NCBI GenBank assembly: GCA_030595765.1
Contig: JAUVCJ010000127.1
Location: 1 to 6,867, forward strand
Source of the DNA: Thermoplasmatota archaeon
Lineage (GTDB): Archaea > Thermoplasmatota > Thermoplasmata > GCA-020350865 > JAUVCJ01
Direction of reading: 5' to 3'
DNA length: 6,867 bases
The notes beneath the pieces are model-generated. The model was not told where the DNA came from. It saw only the letters and a list, made by a program, of their open reading frames with translations, and did no database searches. The translations under genes were made by a program, and so were the position numbers. Positions 5,016-6,867 of this stretch are shown piece by piece. Each line of letters starts with the position of its first letter. The first letter of the stretch is position 1.

Positions 5016-6290
5016 ATGGAGTTGGAAAAATACTGCTTTCACTGGAGAAAGGGGTACAGGTACGATTTCCCTATCCAGCGTGAAGCTTTTGGTGCTCTGT
5101 TTAGATCGCTCAAGGGCAGAAGGATAACCGTGCTTACAGGCACAAGAAGAACTGGCAAGACCACACTAATGAAGCAACTCATTGACTCCCTGGTGGACAA
5201 AGGCGTTCCCAGCCAGAACATCATATACTTCTCATTTGATGAGGAACAGCCCTCCATTGGGGATATTGTTGATGAGTATCAACTCAAACGAGGGCTGGAC
5301 ATTGTATCATCCAGCGAAAAGTTCTTTTTCTTTCTGGATGAGGTCCAGAAACTTGAGGACTGGCAGAACAAGGTAAAGTATTTCTATGACCATTACAAGA
5401 ACCTCAAATTCATAATCACTGGTTCAGCTTCGCTCTTCATCAGGAAAGGGGTGCGGGAAAGTCTGGCTGGAAGGGTTAGGGAGTTTTACCTCGGCCCCTT
5501 GAATTTCAGAGAGTATCTAAATTTCACTGACAACAACGAACTTATCTCGAAGCCTCAATTGTTTTCTGATACTCTGAAAAAGGAGTTTGAAAGGTATATT
5601 CCCCGCCAGTTCATTGAAATGGTCCAGGAGAGTGAGGGTGAGGTACAGAACTATGCTTTGAGCATCCTGGAAAAGGTAGTGTACATCGACATACCCAAAC
5701 TGGTCGAGCTGGATGACCCAAACATACTGATGTCTCTGGTCAAGTTGATCTCATCCAATCCTGGCATGCTTGTTGACTACTCCAGACTGGCAGATGCTCT
5801 AAGCTCGGGTTCGCCTGTGAGCAGGGTCAGGATATCCAACTACATCCGGTATCTTGAAGACGCATACATTATCCGACTGGGGTATAACTACTCACGAAGC
5901 GGTGTGAAATCAGCCAGAAAGATGAAAAAGGCCTACACCTCCAACCCTTCTCTTTCCCTTATCTCGACTATCCCCCCGCCTCTTGCCAAGCTCATCGAGC
6001 AAAGCTTCTTTTTGAACATGAGCTCTGAATTCTTTTGGAGAAACCCTCAAAAACAGGAAGTGGACCTCATCTTGGACCACGAAAGCAAACCGCTTCCGGT
6101 GGAGATAAAATACAAGAACCAGATAAGTAAAAGCGACCTCAAAGGAATAAAAAGCTTCATGACCCAGCACAAAGCAGATAGGGGTATCGTCATCACCAAG
6201 GACACAGAGAGGATTCAGCAGACCCCCCAGGGAACAATTCAGATGATCCCTGCATGGAAGGCTGCATTGCTGGGGTTAGACTGTAGTTAG
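5016..6290 (+). CDS. AAA ATPase with HTH and DUF4143 (PD-(D/E)XK-like) C-terminus
   Basis: A 424-aa P-loop ATPase. The Walker A motif is GTRRTGKT (42-49), the GxRRxGKT variant typical of the AAA_14/DUF4143 group. Walker B is FFFFLDEVQ (D108, E109), sensor 1 is ITGSAS (134-139), and a probable arginine finger is R153 in SLAGRVREF. Residues ~255-288 form a helix-turn-helix-like segment, and the C-terminus has a nuclease-like core: E348-V-D350 then E363-I-K365. These proteins are common, often multicopy, in archaea and anaerobic bacteria; their function is not established, though ATP-driven DNA or chaperone-like roles have been suggested. ATG 5016 is preferred over in-frame ATG 4977, because the TATA box and SD lie between them. 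No partner gene is adjacent. The nuclease-like residues appear conserved, but activity cannot be assumed. Confidence 0.88.
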   Translation: MELEKYCFHWRKGYRYDFPIQREAFGALFRSLKGRRITVLTGTRRTGKTTLMKQLIDSLVDKGVPSQNIIYFSFDEEQPSIGDIVDEYQLKRGLDIVSSSEKFFFFLDEVQKLEDWQNKVKYFYDHYKNLKFIITGSASLFIRKGVRESLAGRVREFYLGPLNFREYLNFTDNNELISKPQLFSDTLKKEFERYIPRQFIEMVQESEGEVQNYALSILEKVVYIDIPKLVELDDPNILMSLVKLISSNPGMLVDYSRLADALSSGSPVSRVRISNYIRYLEDAYIIRLGYNYSRSGVKSARKMKKAYTSNPSLSLISTIPPPLAKLIEQSFFLNMSSEFFWRNPQKQEVDLILDHESKPLPVEIKYKNQISKSDLKGIKSFMTQHKADRGIVITKDTERIQQTPQGTIQMIPAWKAALLGLDCS

Positions 6291-6415
6291 CATAGCTTGG
6301 GTCCACTTGTATTAAAGCAATCCTAAATTTTGGTTGAGCATCATTGTGGCCAATTGCTCGAAAGTCTTCTCCTCCCCTGCAAACCCTTATGTGGGATATT
6401 ATCCATGACTCTCTT

Positions 6416-6420
6416 GGTGA
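6416..6420 (+). promoter_or_regulatory. SD site deciding the thyX start
   Basis: GGTGA matches the archaeal anti-SD and lies 7 bases before TTG 6428, 10 before TTG 6431 and 13 before GTG 6434. The upstream in-frame ATG 6389 lacks any SD, which argues against it. Confidence 0.45.
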
Positions 6421-6427
6421 GCATTAC

Positions 6428-6867
6428 TTGTTGGTGAAGCTACTGGCACATACTCCAGACCCTGACCGTATCTGCGCAGCTGCAGCGCACTCTTGCTATT
6501 CAAAAAAGGGAGCTGTAGAGCTAAGTTTGGCAATGGAGGAGGACAGGGCCAGGAGCATCCTGAAGCGGGTTATGCAAAGCGGGCATCACTCAGTGATCGA
6601 GCATGCGGTGTTCACGTTCTCTGTAGAAGGAGTGTCCAGGGCACTCACTCATCAGCTAGTCAGGCACAGAATAGCCTCGTTCTCGCAACAGAGCCAGAGG
6701 TATGTTGGCATGGGCAAGGCCGGCTACGTTGTGCCGCCGAAGGTGTCGAAGTTGCCAGGCGGCTCCAAGCGGTATGTCGAGTTGATGGAAAAGATATGGG
6801 AGGAGTATGGCAGGCTGGTGGATGAGGGTGTGCCTGCTGAGGATGCCAGGTACCTCCTGCCAAACGC
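6428..6867 (+). CDS. thyX: Flavin-dependent thymidylate synthase ThyX, N-terminal part (cut by right edge)
   Basis: The frame starting at TTG 6428 reads LLVKLLAHTPDP... and continues open to the window end (146 codons). The ThyX signature RHRxxSxxxxSxR is complete at residues 79-91 (RHRIASFSQQSQR, then Y). The family motif GHxSxxEHxxFxF is seen as GHHSVIEHAVFTF at 52-64, and the usual LLAHTPDP...AAAxxCYS opening is at 5-25. ThyX makes dTMP from dUMP using FAD, NADPH and methylene-tetrahydrofolate, replacing ThyA, and acts as a cytosolic tetramer. Family members are about 210-250 aa, so roughly the last third is missing here. The start is uncertain: TTG 6428 fits the SD best, GTG 6434 gives MKLLAHTP, and ATG 6389 would add 13 unusual residues (MWDIIHDSLGEHY). 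The gene follows the ATPase by 137 bp with no clear terminator between. Confidence 0.93.
   Translation, partial: MLVKLLAHTPDPDRICAAAAHSCYSKKGAVELSLAMEEDRARSILKRVMQSGHHSVIEHAVFTFSVEGVSRALTHQLVRHRIASFSQQSQRYVGMGKAGYVVPPKVSKLPGGSKRYVELMEKIWEEYGRLVDEGVPAEDARYLLPN

Noticed and set aside
1..6867. CRISPR array, toxin-antitoxin pair or prophage module
   Set aside because: No regularly spaced repeats, no recognisable toxin or antitoxin pair and no phage genes were seen. The DUF2080-transposase overlap resembles a toxin-antitoxin layout, but the partner is clearly a transposase.

Overview
The window looks archaeal. TATA-like boxes sit about 26-35 bases upstream of starts, Shine-Dalgarno (SD) matches are of the GGAGGTG/GGTGA kind, and the protein families fit: an archaeal-type ProRS N-terminus, a transposon-borne DUF2080 protein, a DUF4143-type ATPase and a ThyX. 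Moderate G+C and a surface protein with one C-terminal membrane anchor and a Pro/Glu-rich tail would suit a Thermoplasmatota-like euryarchaeon. That placement is inference only.

Left part (1-2585), all on the minus strand. The first 26 codons of a probable prolyl-tRNA synthetase run off the left edge. After an intergenic stretch holding its promoter and a converging terminator comes a long surface protein: signal peptide, beta-propeller-like repeats, acidic Gly/Pro linker, Ig-like module, transmembrane helix and cytoplasmic tail. Between it and the next gene is a tRNA-Ala(UGC) interrupted in the T-loop by a 45-nt insert that folds as a bulge-helix-bulge intron. A conventional tRNA scan could easily miss it.

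Middle (2586-4904). A 1.67-kb IS4-family insertion sequence (IS) with 20-bp perfect terminal inverted repeats carries, in order on the minus strand, a 52-aa DUF2080 protein and an intact DDE transposase joined by an ATGA overlap. Two AGTGCACT palindromes 11 bp apart lie between the TATA box and the DUF2080 start codon. On the left side the element abuts a V4R-like sensor gene, whose present N-terminus is encoded by the IS repeat. On the right an AT-rich remnant ORF reads outward from the IS. No target-site duplication is visible.

Right part (4905-6867), plus strand. An AAA ATPase of the DUF4143 type has its own promoter, preceded by two 22-bp dyad sites 33 bp apart. After a 137-bp gap comes the first part of thyX (flavin-dependent thymidylate synthase), cut by the right edge.

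The genes do not form one pathway. proS, tRNA-Ala and thyX are housekeeping genes, interrupted by mobile or accessory material. The points most worth a second look are the T-loop tRNA intron, the operator-like architecture of the IS and of the ATPase promoter, and the IS/sensor junction.
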